Of a stretch of 64,000 nucleotides of DNA, positions 17,824-27,464 are shown piece by piece (position 1 is the stretch's first letter; each line of letters starts with the position of its first letter). Source of the DNA: TMED69 sp964642505. Lineage in GTDB: Bacteria > Pseudomonadota > Gammaproteobacteria > Ga0077536. The notes beneath the pieces are model-generated. The model searched no databases. It saw only the letters and a list, made by a program, of their open reading frames with translations, and was not told the origin of the DNA. The DNA lies in NCBI GenBank assembly GCA_964642505.1, contig CAZXQY010000002.1:1-64000 (forward strand), read 5' to 3'. A program made the translations under genes and the position numbers.

Positions 17824-18840
17824 ATGAAATTTGGAATTTGTGCCGATTTTCGGAACCCGGTAAAATGGCATCGCTCGGCGCCCAAATTATATAAATCCAT
17901 AATAAATCAAATAGTGTTAGCCGAGGATTTGGGCTTTGAAAACTGCTGGTTAACCGAGCACCATTTTACGGAGGATGGCTATAACCCTTCTTTGTTGGCA
18001 GCCGCATCGGCGATAGCATCCCGTACGAAAACGATTCGCATCGGTTCTTTTATACTTCTGTTGCCATTTATACCTCCGATTCGAGCTGCCGAAGATATTT
18101 CTTTCGTAGATATTCTATCAAACGGGAGATTTGATCTGGGTGTCGGACAAGGCTACTCCTTTCATGAATTCAATAGTTTCTGCATTAATCGTTCTGAAAG
18201 GGGAGCTCGGTATAGAGAAAATATCGCGCTGATAAAGAAGCTTTTCACAGAAGATTTGGTTACTTATGAAGGTAAGTTTTCTAATATAAAAGACGTACGT
18301 CTGTCCCCAAAGCCTGTACAAAAACCGTATCCTCCAATATGGGTAGGTGCGCGCGGACCAAAGGCCATAAAAAGAGCTGCCGAAGACGGCTATAATTTGA
18401 TAGCTACGTTCGGCAAGGACCCTGCACCATTGTATATCGAGACGCTTAAAAATTGCGGCCGCAACCCTAAAGACTTCCGAATCGGTCAATTAAGAATGGT
18501 GTATATCGCAGATGACGAAGATCGGGCGTGGAAAGAAGTGCAGGAACATATGTTTCATGCGATAGATTTTTATACTGATATAGTAACTGATGCGCTCGAT
18601 GCGGAGGGAGATGAAAATTACAAGTTAGTTAGTAAACCGGAGGAGATAAGAGACTCTGCACTTAAAGATGTTGTAATGGTCGGTAGTCCGTCGGTGGTAC
18701 AAAAGAAAATGCAGCATTTTGCGGATAATTTTGATTGTACCGATCTTGTGGTTTACATGCAGTTTCCCGGTCTCGACGTCGAAAAAGCGAACTACTCCAT
18801 GGAACTATTTGCGAAACATATAATGCCAATGTTTCGTTAA
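17824..18840 (+). CDS. LLM-class (luciferase-like) flavin-dependent oxidoreductase
   Basis: A 338-aa TIM-barrel flavoprotein of the bacterial luciferase superfamily. Family signs are the N-terminal MKFGICADF, LAEDLGFENCWLTEHHF with the conserved EHH, the barrel segment IRAAEDISFVDILSNGRFDLGVG and the phosphate-binding PPIWVGARGPKAIKRAAEDG. Members use FMN or F420; which is used here cannot be read from the sequence. It is a single transcription unit. It shares only the fold with the other two LLM genes in the window. Confidence 0.9.
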   Translation: MKFGICADFRNPVKWHRSAPKLYKSIINQIVLAEDLGFENCWLTEHHFTEDGYNPSLLAAASAIASRTKTIRIGSFILLLPFIPPIRAAEDISFVDILSNGRFDLGVGQGYSFHEFNSFCINRSERGARYRENIALIKKLFTEDLVTYEGKFSNIKDVRLSPKPVQKPYPPIWVGARGPKAIKRAAEDGYNLIATFGKDPAPLYIETLKNCGRNPKDFRIGQLRMVYIADDEDRAWKEVQEHMFHAIDFYTDIVTDALDAEGDENYKLVSKPEEIRDSALKDVVMVGSPSVVQKKMQHFADNFDCTDLVVYMQFPGLDVEKANYSMELFAKHIMPMFR

Positions 18841-19037
18841 AATAATGCTAATCTAATCGTAGCTATCTCTCATTCTTTGACGGTATTCCCTCGGTAACTA
18901 ATCTTAGTCAAAATGGGGAATACGGGTTTTGTAGTTCTGCTCCTGTAATGTATCGAGAGGGGGAGTTCGTAGCATTGTTGTAAACGGTTTGTTGGAGCAA
19001 TGTAGGTCCATCTTCCATGCGACTACACCAGGAGGCT

Positions 19038-19946
19038 TCAATCCTGGGGAGCTTTCTCAATTTCATCCAGGAAGCCAGACATAAGATTTTCTGGAGCCTC
19101 GATGACATGCTTTGGAGTTGGGAATTTACTGTTTTTCACATCATCGATAAATTCCTTGAAGCCAGCGATCCTTTCTCTCTGCATGTCTTCTCTCATCTTG
19201 TAGAGATTTCTATATTGTTTTGAATGGCGGGGGTAGGGAGGCGGGTTGTTGCCGAGGATGTCATCAGCGAATAAAAATTGAATGTCGCCGCCGCCGCCGC
19301 CGCCAATAGACGAAGTTAGTAACGTCGTACGTTTTGTGATCTCAGTTAGTAACGCCTCGGGCACCACCTCTACTTCAACCGCGTAGGCACCAGCTCGCTC
19401 GATGGCTTTAATCTGTTCGTAAACCAAAAGGGCTTCATCTAACGTCTTGCCGACCGCTCTCAGGCCACCCGTCCAAGTGCTTTTTCTAGGGACTAATCCT
19501 GCGTGCCCCTGTACAGGAATACCAGCTTCGGCTGCGGCTTCTATGAAGCGGGGGCTCCATTGACACATAATCGCGTCGGCTCCGTATTCCATGGCTTTAT
19601 AACCGAGTTTTACAGCTTCCTCAGGGCTGGCGGCCGCGATCAACGGAACTGAATAAGCCATAAATGTATTCGGGGAAGCTTTACGAATTGCTTCAACGGA
19701 GGCGGGTTGTGTCGGATCGAAGCGTACTTTCAATGTGTCGACGCCAGCTTCTTCCGCCGCGGCAGCTTCCTCGGCCGAGAAGGGTAGCGTCTCCACGAGG
19801 ACCCGCTGTCCTTTCATATCGCGTAAGCCTTTGACCGTATAGTTTCGCGTGCCATAGACACCGCTCAATGACATGACGCGAGTTAGACCCCGCTTATTGG
19901 CATCTTTGGGTGGCAACCCACCATCGCCGGTTATGTGTCTCGACAT
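19038..19946 (-). CDS. Divergent PanB-superfamily protein (ketopantoate hydroxymethyltransferase-like)
   Basis: A TIM-barrel protein of the PEP mutase/ketopantoate hydroxymethyltransferase superfamily. PanB-like segments include AGIPVQGHAGLVPRKS, GAYAVEVEVVPEAL (keeping the catalytic Glu) and the C-terminal DDILGNNPPPYPR with KNSKFPTPKHVIEAP. The first metal-binding segment, usually VGDSLG in PanB, reads VRFDPTQ here, so ordinary PanB activity is doubtful. The loop after SSIG is six consecutive glycines encoded by a trinucleotide repeat. ATG at 19946 gives 302 aa; PanB is about 264 aa, and the extra length is at the C-terminus. Confidence 0.72.
   Translation of the reverse strand: MSRHITGDGGLPPKDANKRGLTRVMSLSGVYGTRNYTVKGLRDMKGQRVLVETLPFSAEEAAAAEEAGVDTLKVRFDPTQPASVEAIRKASPNTFMAYSVPLIAAASPEEAVKLGYKAMEYGADAIMCQWSPRFIEAAAEAGIPVQGHAGLVPRKSTWTGGLRAVGKTLDEALLVYEQIKAIERAGAYAVEVEVVPEALLTEITKRTTLLTSSIGGGGGGDIQFLFADDILGNNPPPYPRHSKQYRNLYKMREDMQRERIAGFKEFIDDVKNSKFPTPKHVIEAPENLMSGFLDEIEKAPQD
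19287..19304. repeat. (GCC)6 trinucleotide repeat in a PanB-like gene
   Basis: Six GCC units in a row on the plus strand, read as GGC x6 on the minus strand, encode six glycines inside the barrel loop of the PanB-like protein. Such a tract can change length by slippage without breaking the frame. Confidence 0.85.
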
Positions 19947-20282
19947 AAATATTTTCCCGTAGTAGATTTCTTTTGGTAATAACGATATCACTTGAGATAA
20001 AGAAAGCTCAACCTCCAACGTCAACGGGTATGTCGCAATACATCAAACGGCCGACTGGTGCGACTTCCGTCATAAAGACAGGAATTTGGTCGGTCGGATA
20101 GTGAAACCTCTCGCTGATTTCATTTCAATTTATGCATCATCGTCTCTAAACTACCCTTTCCCGGAATTTTGCGAGGGGGTATAATATGTTTTGAGGCCGT
20201 GATCGGATCGAGGGAGTATCGTTATCTCGAGTCCAATGCCGGCGTCTAATCCTTAACTAAATACCTTTTTGCCGAGACAATC
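19947..20282. other. Divergent intergenic region between the PanB-like gene and acnB
   Basis: A 336-bp control region with no supported gene. A good -10 element TATAAT lies at 20180-20185 on the plus strand, about 95 bp ahead of the acnB ATG, with no strong -35. The minus-strand frame of the PanB-like gene stays open to a TTG at 20024, but that start looks inferior to ATG at 19946. Confidence 0.4.
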
Positions 20283-23063
20283 ATGAGCCTATACAACGCT
20301 TACTTAGAAGAGATTGAAAATAGAAAAGAACATGGGTTACATCCTAAGCCTATTGACGACGGAGAACTCACGAAAGAGATAATCACACAAATAAAAGATA
20401 TTGATAGTGAATATAGACAAGACTCTCTGAAGTACCTTATCTACAATACGTTACCGGGTACCACTAGCGCTGCTAGTGTGAAGGCTAAATTCTTGAAAGA
20501 GATCATTCTAGGACACGTAGTTGTTCGGGAAATTTCTGCAGCCTTCGCATTTGAGCTCCTGTCCCATATGAAAGGTGGACCCTCTGTCAAAGTACTCCTC
20601 GATCTTGCATTCGGTGGAGATCAGTCAATTGCTCAAGAGGCGGCTATTATTCTTAAAACTCAGGTTTTCTTGTATGAAACTGACACTGAACGACTTAAGC
20701 AGGCCTTTATTGATGGGGATAAGGTAGCGAAGGAAATTCTTGAAAGTTATGCGAAGGCAGAATTTTTTACGAAACTGTCAGACGTAAAAGAGGAAATTAA
20801 GGTTGTTACCTATATAGCTGCAGAGGGAGATCTCTCTACGGATTTACTGTCGCCAGGTCCGCAGGCACATTCTCGAGCAGATCGGGAGCTGCATGGTAAA
20901 TGCTTGATCTCAGAAGAAGTACAAATGGAAATACAAGAACTGCAAAAGCGCCACCCAGATAAGAGAATTATGTTGATTGCCGAAAAGGGGACGATGGGCG
21001 TTGGATCATCTCGAATGTCAGGTGTTAATAACGTTGCATTGTGGACCGGTAAGCCAGGTAGCCCTTACGTGCCGTTTGTTAATATTGCGCCTATCGTGGC
21101 GGGGACCAATGGGATTTCTCCTATCTTTTTGACTACCGTAGATGTTACCGGCGGTATCGGAATTGATCTGAAGAATTGGGTGAGAAAATTCGATTCTGAC
21201 GGGAATCCTATCTTGGGTAGTGATGGAAGCCCAATTCTCGAACAGGCGTATTCTGTCGAAACTGGGACTATTCTAACGATTAATACGAAATATAAAAAGT
21301 TATATGAAGAAGACGGAACCACCGAATTGGTTGACATTTCTGCTTCCTTTACGCCTCAAAAAATGGAATTCATAAAAGCCGGTGGATCGTACGCAATCGT
21401 TTTTGGTAAGAAACTTCAAGGTTTCGCCTGCGAAACGTTAGGTGTAGAGCTTGAGTCTGCCTACGCTCCTTCCAAGCTAATTTCTCATGAAGGACAAGGT
21501 TTAACTGCTGTAGAGAAAATATTTAATAGAAATGCTCTGGGTGTCCCGACGGGAGCTGTTTTACATAGTGGGTCTGATGTTCGGGTAAAGGTGAATATCG
21601 TTGGGTCTCAGGATACGACTGGCTTAATGACTTCTCAAGAGCTGGAGGCTATGGCTGCTACAGTGATTTCTCCTACCCTTGACGGAGCTTACCAATCAGG
21701 TTGCCACACGGCGTCAGTGTGGGACTCTAAAGCTAAAGCCAATATCCCGAAACTAATGAAATTCATGAACAGGTTTGGTCTGATTACCGCGAGAGACCCG
21801 AAGGGGAGGTACCACCCTATGACTGATGTGATTCACAAGGTCCTGAATGATATTACAGTCGACGACTGGGCAATTATTATTGGGGGAGATTCTCATACTC
21901 GCATGTCCAAAGGTGTTGCATTTGGAGCCGATTCAGGAACAGTCGCGTTAGCGTTGGCGACAGGAGAGGCTACAATGCCTATTCCTGAATCCGTAAAGGT
22001 AACTTTTAAGGGTAGTATGAAGAGTCACATGGATTTCCGCGATGTTGTCCATGCGACGCAGGCGCAAATGCTTAAACAATGTAGTGAAAACGTTTTTCAG
22101 GGGCGGATTATTGAAGTTCACATTGGGACTTTACTTGCCGACCAAGCTTTCACATTCACGGATTGGACGGCGGAAATGAAAGCCAAAGCATCCATTTGCG
22201 TTTCGCAGGATAGTACGCTCATCGAATCTCTGGAGATCGCCAAATCCCGTATTAAAATCATGATCGACAAGGGAATGGACAATGAGAAGCATACTTTGAA
22301 GGGTTTAATCGATATCGCTGATAAGAGAATCGAGCAAATCAAATCTGGAGAGAAATCCGCCTTAGCCCCGGACGAAAATGCCAAATATTTTGCAGAGGTT
22401 GTGGTTGATTTAGATCAGATAGATGAGCCGATGATTGCCGATCCAGATGTAAACAATGAAGATATCTCTAAGCGGTATACTCATGACACCATCAGGCCTA
22501 TTTCATACTATGGCGGTGAGAAAAAAGTTGATTTCGGGTTCGTAGGATCGTGTATGGTCCACAAAGGTGATATGAAGATTTTGGCCCGCATGCTAAAAAA
22601 TCTCGAGGATAATCTTGGGAGTGTGGAATTTAAAGCTCCCCTGATCGTCGCGCCACCGACCTACAATATTGTTGATGAATTGAAAGAAGAAGGGGATTGG
22701 GATGTCTTGCAACGGTATGCCGGGTTTGAATTCGACGATAATTCTCCGAAAGGCTCGGCCCGGGTGGATTACGAAAATATCTTATACCTTGAGAGACCAG
22801 GATGTAACCTCTGTATGGGGAACCAGGAAAAGGCTGGAAAAGGAGACACTGTTTTAGCGACGTCTACACGCCTTTTTCAAGGACGAGTTGTAGAGGATGC
22901 GGAAGATAAAAAAGGTGAATCGCTGCTTGCGTCGACTCCAGTTGTAGTTCTTTCCACCATACTAGGTAGAACTCCCTCTTTAGAGGAGTACAAAGCGGCT
23001 GTCGAAGGGATCAATCTGACCAAGTTTGCGCCACCGATGGAAAGCTTAAGGGCGTATTTTTAG
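20283..23063 (+). CDS. acnB: AcnB-type bifunctional aconitate hydratase
   Basis: Interconverts citrate and isocitrate in the TCA cycle, and 2-methylaconitate pathways in some bacteria, with a [4Fe-4S] cluster. The 926-aa protein opens with the AcnB HEAT-like domain (residues 1-160, YLEEIENRKEHGLHPKP). The cluster ligands are visible as Cys757 (GSCM) and Cys841/Cys844 (GCNLCMGN). GGDSHTRMSKGVAFGADSG lies near residue 535. E. coli AcnB is 865 aa; the extra length includes an insert near residues 300-350 with GSDGSP and TTELVDISASF. It is a single-gene unit. Confidence 0.96.
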   Translation: MSLYNAYLEEIENRKEHGLHPKPIDDGELTKEIITQIKDIDSEYRQDSLKYLIYNTLPGTTSAASVKAKFLKEIILGHVVVREISAAFAFELLSHMKGGPSVKVLLDLAFGGDQSIAQEAAIILKTQVFLYETDTERLKQAFIDGDKVAKEILESYAKAEFFTKLSDVKEEIKVVTYIAAEGDLSTDLLSPGPQAHSRADRELHGKCLISEEVQMEIQELQKRHPDKRIMLIAEKGTMGVGSSRMSGVNNVALWTGKPGSPYVPFVNIAPIVAGTNGISPIFLTTVDVTGGIGIDLKNWVRKFDSDGNPILGSDGSPILEQAYSVETGTILTINTKYKKLYEEDGTTELVDISASFTPQKMEFIKAGGSYAIVFGKKLQGFACETLGVELESAYAPSKLISHEGQGLTAVEKIFNRNALGVPTGAVLHSGSDVRVKVNIVGSQDTTGLMTSQELEAMAATVISPTLDGAYQSGCHTASVWDSKAKANIPKLMKFMNRFGLITARDPKGRYHPMTDVIHKVLNDITVDDWAIIIGGDSHTRMSKGVAFGADSGTVALALATGEATMPIPESVKVTFKGSMKSHMDFRDVVHATQAQMLKQCSENVFQGRIIEVHIGTLLADQAFTFTDWTAEMKAKASICVSQDSTLIESLEIAKSRIKIMIDKGMDNEKHTLKGLIDIADKRIEQIKSGEKSALAPDENAKYFAEVVVDLDQIDEPMIADPDVNNEDISKRYTHDTIRPISYYGGEKKVDFGFVGSCMVHKGDMKILARMLKNLEDNLGSVEFKAPLIVAPPTYNIVDELKEEGDWDVLQRYAGFEFDDNSPKGSARVDYENILYLERPGCNLCMGNQEKAGKGDTVLATSTRLFQGRVVEDAEDKKGESLLASTPVVVLSTILGRTPSLEEYKAAVEGINLTKFAPPMESLRAYF

Positions 23064-23119
23064 AGGCTAGTTACTGTAGATATCGATTTTAGTTGGGACG
23101 CGCTGGTTTGAAAAGTGTT

Positions 23120-23950
23120 ATGAACTTACTTCTCATTTTATTTCTTGGATACCTAATACTTTGTGGCTATGTGTACGTTGCCCAAGAAAAATTTGTTTAT
23201 TCGCCAAGTTCTGTTATTAATCAAACCCCGGCCGAGACCGGTTTAGCTTTTGAAGACGTATATATTGATACAGAAGATGGAGAGCGGCTCCATTCTTGGC
23301 ATATTCCGGCGCAGAATGCGTCTAAGTACGTGCTTTTTTTGCATGGCAATGGAGGGAATATAGGTAACCGGTTGAATACTATTTCGATACTCAACGAGAT
23401 GGGTCATTCAATCCTAATTATCGATTACCGAGGGTACGGCAATAGTAGTGGCCAACCGTCAGAACTTGGTACTTATAAAGATGCTTTTGCAGCGTTTGGC
23501 TACCTGAAAGATTTCCGGATGGTGGAGCCTCGCGATATTGTTATCTATGGCCGTTCTTTGGGAGGTGCCGTAGCAGTATGGTTGGCGTCTCAAGTCGATT
23601 CGGGTGGATTAATTATTGAATCAACTTTCTCTCGTATGGTGGATATGGGAAGGCATCGGTATCCTTTTCTACCTGCGCGACTTCTTACTCGTATCCATTA
23701 CGATTCTCTCTCCCACATCCGCGATGTGAAATGCCCTGTTTTGAGTGCTCATAGTACAGATGATGAAACAGTTCCATATGTACTTGGAAAGTCACTCGTG
23801 GAGGCGGTTCCTAATCTAAAACGTTTTGTTACTCTTAAGGGAGGTCACAACGACACTTTCTTTGATAGCGGACCGAATTATCACAAACTTTTAGACACCT
23901 TCATACGTGGGCCCGAGAATTTCGGACCAGCTGTGGACAATATAAACTAA
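23120..23950 (+). CDS. Membrane-anchored alpha/beta hydrolase (ABHD13/BEM46-like)
   Basis: A 276-aa serine hydrolase with an N-terminal membrane anchor (about residues 3-20). The triad is visible: nucleophile Ser in GRSLGG, Asp in HSTDDETVP and His in GGHND. An oxyanion-loop motif HGNGGN follows the first strands. This pattern is that of the ABHD13/ABHD17/BEM46 group, mostly uncharacterised esterases. ATG at 23120 is chosen over the TTG nine codons upstream, because the anchor begins there. No operon partner is clear. Confidence 0.86.
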   Translation: MNLLLILFLGYLILCGYVYVAQEKFVYSPSSVINQTPAETGLAFEDVYIDTEDGERLHSWHIPAQNASKYVLFLHGNGGNIGNRLNTISILNEMGHSILIIDYRGYGNSSGQPSELGTYKDAFAAFGYLKDFRMVEPRDIVIYGRSLGGAVAVWLASQVDSGGLIIESTFSRMVDMGRHRYPFLPARLLTRIHYDSLSHIRDVKCPVLSAHSTDDETVPYVLGKSLVEAVPNLKRFVTLKGGHNDTFFDSGPNYHKLLDTFIRGPENFGPAVDNIN

Positions 23951-24026
23951 TCTACAGCATACTGAATCTTCCGATCGGGCTATCTGCTTGATCGGCAAAG
24001 AGATCCTTGCAAAAGAGGGGGGTAGA

Positions 24027-25367
24027 ATGAAGGAAATGTTGCTGTTTGCGTTCGATATGAATTGTGTTGCCCATCAATCCCAGGGGCTTTGGCGTCACCC
24101 GAGGGATCGCTCGTCAGAGTACGTTAATATGAATTACTGGCTTGATTTGGCTAGGACGTTAGAGAGGGGTTTTTTTGATGGTATTTTTCTAGCGGACGTC
24201 AGCGGCTTATACGATGTGTATGGTGGCTCTTCGGATGCAGCTATACAAGCTGCGACTCAAGTGCCCACGAACGATCCTTTTACTTTGGTTCCCCTAATGG
24301 CCAGTGTAACGGAACAGCTGACCTTTGGGGTCACGGGAAATCTTTCGTTGGAGAGTCCTTATCTTTTCGCGCGCCGATTGTCTTCTCTCGATCATATTAC
24401 CGACGGCCGGTTCGGTTGGAATATTGTAACCGGTTATCTCGATAGCGCGCACAAGGCAACAGGGGAAGACGCGAAAGAAGAGCACGATGTCCGTTATGAC
24501 ATCGCGGACGAATATATGGAAGTCGTTTACCGGCTTTGGGAAGAAAGTTGGGACGCTGATGCGGTAAGGCGTGATGCCTCCACAGGTACGTTTGCCGACC
24601 CGTCGAAAGTGCATGAAATCATCCACGAAGGGCAGTATTTTAATGTGCGAGGAACCCACTTATGTGAACCTTCTCCACAAAGAACGCCGCTGCTTTTTCA
24701 AGCTGGGGCGTCCTCGAAAGGCCGCGCATTCGCTGGCAAACATGCCGAGTGTGTGTTTATCGTCGGGCACTCGCCGAAAGGACAATCGGAAGTGGTCAAA
24801 CAGCTACATGAGCAAGCGGTCTTGAACGGTAGACATTCCGATGACGTGAAGGTAATAGGTGGCTTATCCGTGATAGTAGGTAATAGCAACTCTGAAGCTA
24901 AGGAGAAATTTGAAGACTATCAACAGTACGGAAGTCATACGGGTGCATTAGCCTTGTTATCTGGCTGGTCGGGGATGGACCTTTCGTTGGCAGATGATCA
25001 GAAAAGAATCAAGGAAGATAAAGGAGATGCAATTCGAGGTATCTATCGGCATGCTGGTGTGACAAGTATGGATGACTGGGTGGACCGCACAACTGTCGGA
25101 GGTGCGATGGAGATAATTATGGGTTCTCCTGTCTCGGTCGTTGATCAGATGCAGGATTGGTTGGATATTTCGGGACTGGACGGCTTTAATCTTGCGTATA
25201 CGGTAATGCCAGAATGCGTAGACGATTTTGTTGATTTGGTCGTCCCGGAATTACAGAATCGTGGTTTGTTGAAGACCAGCTATCGACCAGGGACTTTTAG
25301 AGAAAAATTGTATGGGAAGGGCGATTATTTAGTTAGTCCCCATCCGGGTTCAAAATATCGTCGATGA
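24027..25367 (+). CDS. NtaA/SnaA/DszA-family LLM monooxygenase
   Basis: A 446-aa flavin-dependent monooxygenase of the nitrilotriacetate/pristinamycin/dibenzothiophene sulfone family within the luciferase superfamily. Diagnostic parts are GLWRHPRDRS near the start, ARTLERGFFDGIFLAD, LDHITDGRFGWNIVTGYLDSAHKATG and PLLFQAGASSKGRAFAGKHAECVF. The start at 24027 has GAGGGGGG 3-10 nt upstream. FMNH2 is usually supplied by a separate reductase, and none is adjacent. It overlaps the downstream exporter by ATGA, suggesting that substrate or product is exported. Confidence 0.92.
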   Translation: MKEMLLFAFDMNCVAHQSQGLWRHPRDRSSEYVNMNYWLDLARTLERGFFDGIFLADVSGLYDVYGGSSDAAIQAATQVPTNDPFTLVPLMASVTEQLTFGVTGNLSLESPYLFARRLSSLDHITDGRFGWNIVTGYLDSAHKATGEDAKEEHDVRYDIADEYMEVVYRLWEESWDADAVRRDASTGTFADPSKVHEIIHEGQYFNVRGTHLCEPSPQRTPLLFQAGASSKGRAFAGKHAECVFIVGHSPKGQSEVVKQLHEQAVLNGRHSDDVKVIGGLSVIVGNSNSEAKEKFEDYQQYGSHTGALALLSGWSGMDLSLADDQKRIKEDKGDAIRGIYRHAGVTSMDDWVDRTTVGGAMEIIMGSPVSVVDQMQDWLDISGLDGFNLAYTVMPECVDDFVDLVVPELQNRGLLKTSYRPGTFREKLYGKGDYLVSPHPGSKYRR

Positions 25368-26251
25368 ACCGTTTAATCTCTACGATTCAAGGCGTACCCG
25401 CTATGTTGACCGTGGCTTTGACGGCATTTGCTGCGAATTCAATTTTCTGTAGATTAGCTCTCGAGGAACCTTCTATCGACGCCGCGTCTTTTACGGTTTT
25501 ACGCTTGTTATCGGGTGCGGTGTCACTTGTCATCCTTTGTCGATTGGTCGACAAGTCTTGGAGGCCGTCGCGACCAGAAATGCTTCCAGTTTCTGCGCTG
25601 TTTGTTTATATGGTTTGTTTTTCATTTGCCTATATTAAATTGAGTGCTGGCACTGGTGCATTATTACTTTTTGGATTTGTACAGTTGACCATGTTGAGTG
25701 TGGCCTTAGCTCAAGGGAAGAGGATGTCTTTGATTGGTTGGTTAGGTCTATTTACGGCCATGTCTGGTTTGGCTTATCTGGTTTCACCTGGTATTAGTGC
25801 GCCCGATCCGCTATATGCGGGTTTAATGGCCGTAGCCGGTGTGGCATGGGGAGCGTATTCCTTATTTGGTTCGTCGGTAAGTAACGCGACAAGTTCAACG
25901 ACATCTAATTTCGTCTATGCGAGTGTATTGGGCCTAATTCTTAGTCTATTTACCTATGAGTCGAGCTATCTTTCGCTCCGGGGTGTATGCTTGGCTCTTG
26001 CTTCCGGAATTTTTGCCTCCGGATTAGGGTATGCTATTTGGTATCGGGTTTTACCCAGAATACCGGTGACCTCTGCTGCTACATTACAACTGAGCGTCCC
26101 CGCCTTGGCAGCTTTGGGCGGCACAATTTTCATAGGAGAGCCATTAAGCTTAAGATTGTTGATTAGTGTGTTGCTGATTATCGGAGGTATCGCGCTTGTT
26201 ATTCATCAAAATAGAAGCGTCTCAGCTAAGTTGACGGACCGAAGGCGTTAA
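25364..26251 (+). CDS. EamA/DMT-superfamily transporter
   Basis: A 295-aa membrane protein with about ten predicted helices in two five-helix repeats, the arrangement of the 10-TMS drug/metabolite exporter (EamA) family. Both halves carry the typical short loops: NSIFCRLALEEPSIDAASFTVLR in the first and SGLGYAIWYRVLPRIPVTSAATLQLSVP in the second. ATGA overlap with the NtaA-like monooxygenase means the two are co-translated, so the exporter probably handles a related small molecule. The substrate is not predictable. Confidence 0.88.
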   Translation: MNRLISTIQGVPAMLTVALTAFAANSIFCRLALEEPSIDAASFTVLRLLSGAVSLVILCRLVDKSWRPSRPEMLPVSALFVYMVCFSFAYIKLSAGTGALLLFGFVQLTMLSVALAQGKRMSLIGWLGLFTAMSGLAYLVSPGISAPDPLYAGLMAVAGVAWGAYSLFGSSVSNATSSTTSNFVYASVLGLILSLFTYESSYLSLRGVCLALASGIFASGLGYAIWYRVLPRIPVTSAATLQLSVPALAALGGTIFIGEPLSLRLLISVLLIIGGIALVIHQNRSVSAKLTDRRR

Positions 26252-26594
26252 GAGTACATGTACAGTTTGCCACTTACTTTTTTGAAATCTATTTTAATCT
26301 TCTTTTCTTCTCATTATGCCGTGTCTAGTGGCCCGGTCGGGAATCGGTGTATAAAAGATTCGTCATTGCGTCATTAGGAATTTAATCTTTTTTTTACCGA
26401 TAGGTTACTAGGAGAATATACAAAAACCCGATCAAAAAGTTTTCGTAAATAGGTGTGCTCTGGTGCCGCCTCACTATTAAAGTGGAAGGGAGCTAATCGT
26501 CGAGATCGATCTAAATTTAAGGAGAGATTGGTGAGCCTCATTCTTTTTCGCTGCATGATGTAATATCCTTTATAAGAAATACTGCGAGGGTACT
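26252..26594. other. Intergenic region holding only a weak minus-strand ORF
   Basis: A 343-bp gap between the exporter and the third LLM gene. A minus-strand frame at 26374-26556 (listed separately) is the only candidate gene. GGAATTTAATCTTTTTTTTACC near 26377-26398 is T-rich and could end transcription, but no stem precedes it. Confidence 0.35.
26374..26556 (-). CDS. Possible small basic protein of unknown function
   Basis: A 60-codon ATG frame beginning MQRKRMRLTNLSLNLDRSRR and ending NLSVKKRLNS, strongly basic. AAAGGAT lies about 9 nt ahead of the ATG, a plausible ribosome-binding site, which is the main argument for it. I recognise no family, and chance is likely. Confidence 0.22.
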   Translation of the reverse strand: MQRKRMRLTNLSLNLDRSRRLAPFHFNSEAAPEHTYLRKLFDRVFVYSPSNLSVKKRLNS

Positions 26595-27464
26595 ATGGAA
26601 TTTGGTCTTCGTTATTGCAACACTGGTCCCTATGTCCAGCCAGAAAGGGCTGTCGAATTAGCGCAGGCAGCAGAGAGTGTCGGTTTTGAGTCCTTATGGA
26701 CCGTTGAACACACCGTTGTTCCCGCGGGCTATAAAAGTCCCTATCCCTACTCTGATTCAGGTAAAATGGCAGGTGGTATTGATGATTTCCCCATACCTGA
26801 TCCGCTCATCTGGTTGACTTTTGTTGCTGGGGTGACGTCGTCCATTAAACTTGCTACGGGTATTTTGATTTTACCTCAACATAACCCTGTGCTGGTTGCT
26901 AAACAGGTTGCTACCATAGATTGTTTGAGTCGCGGCCGTGCTATTTTAGGAGTGGGTGCTGGTTGGGTGAAAGAGGAATTTGAAGCCTTGGGAGTGTCTT
27001 TTTCGGAAAGAGGGGAGCGTACTGACGAATATATACAAGCCTTGCGTGCCTTATGGTCTCAAGAGGCGTCAACTTTTGATGGACGGTTCACAAATTTTAA
27101 ATCGGTTTATTGCCGCCCCCTACCTAAACAAAAAAATATTCCGATTATAATCGGCGGCCATTCTAAAGCAGCTGCTAAACGGGCCGGCCACCTAGCCGAT
27201 GGCTATTTCCCGGCCCGCTCGGCGCCCTTAGATCTTATAAACGTGGCTAAGCAAAGCGCCTTGGATATGGGGCGTGACCCCGATGATCTGGAAATCACGG
27301 CCGGTGTACCAGATAATCTTGACGAGCTTCAGAGATATAAGGATTTGGGGGTAAAACGGGTCCTCTTGCCCGTTACGACGGTTACGGGGTTGGATAGTGG
27401 TATTTCCAACGTAGATGATGTGCTCAGGTGGAAAGACAACATAGATCGTTATGCAGATCTCTGA
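26595..27464 (+). CDS. LLM-class oxidoreductase, F420-dependent TIGR03619-like group
   Basis: A 289-aa luciferase-like TIM barrel. Its length and layout fit the group annotated as LLM F420-dependent oxidoreductases: MEFGLRYCNTGPYVQPERAVELAQAAESVGF, WTVEHTVVPAGYKSPYPYS, LATGILILPQHNPVLVAKQVAT and the glycine-rich GVGAGWVKEEFEALGV. Despite the family name, whether F420 is made by this organism cannot be judged here. It appears to be a single-gene unit. Confidence 0.88.
   Translation: MEFGLRYCNTGPYVQPERAVELAQAAESVGFESLWTVEHTVVPAGYKSPYPYSDSGKMAGGIDDFPIPDPLIWLTFVAGVTSSIKLATGILILPQHNPVLVAKQVATIDCLSRGRAILGVGAGWVKEEFEALGVSFSERGERTDEYIQALRALWSQEASTFDGRFTNFKSVYCRPLPKQKNIPIIIGGHSKAAAKRAGHLADGYFPARSAPLDLINVAKQSALDMGRDPDDLEITAGVPDNLDELQRYKDLGVKRVLLPVTTVTGLDSGISNVDDVLRWKDNIDRYADL

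Noticed and set aside
22087..22096. AAAACGTTTT palindrome inside acnB
   Set aside because: Lies within the coding region far from a promoter; an 8-bp core is expected by chance.
23818..23827. AAAACGTTTT palindrome inside the alpha/beta hydrolase gene
   Set aside because: Coding position, no promoter nearby.
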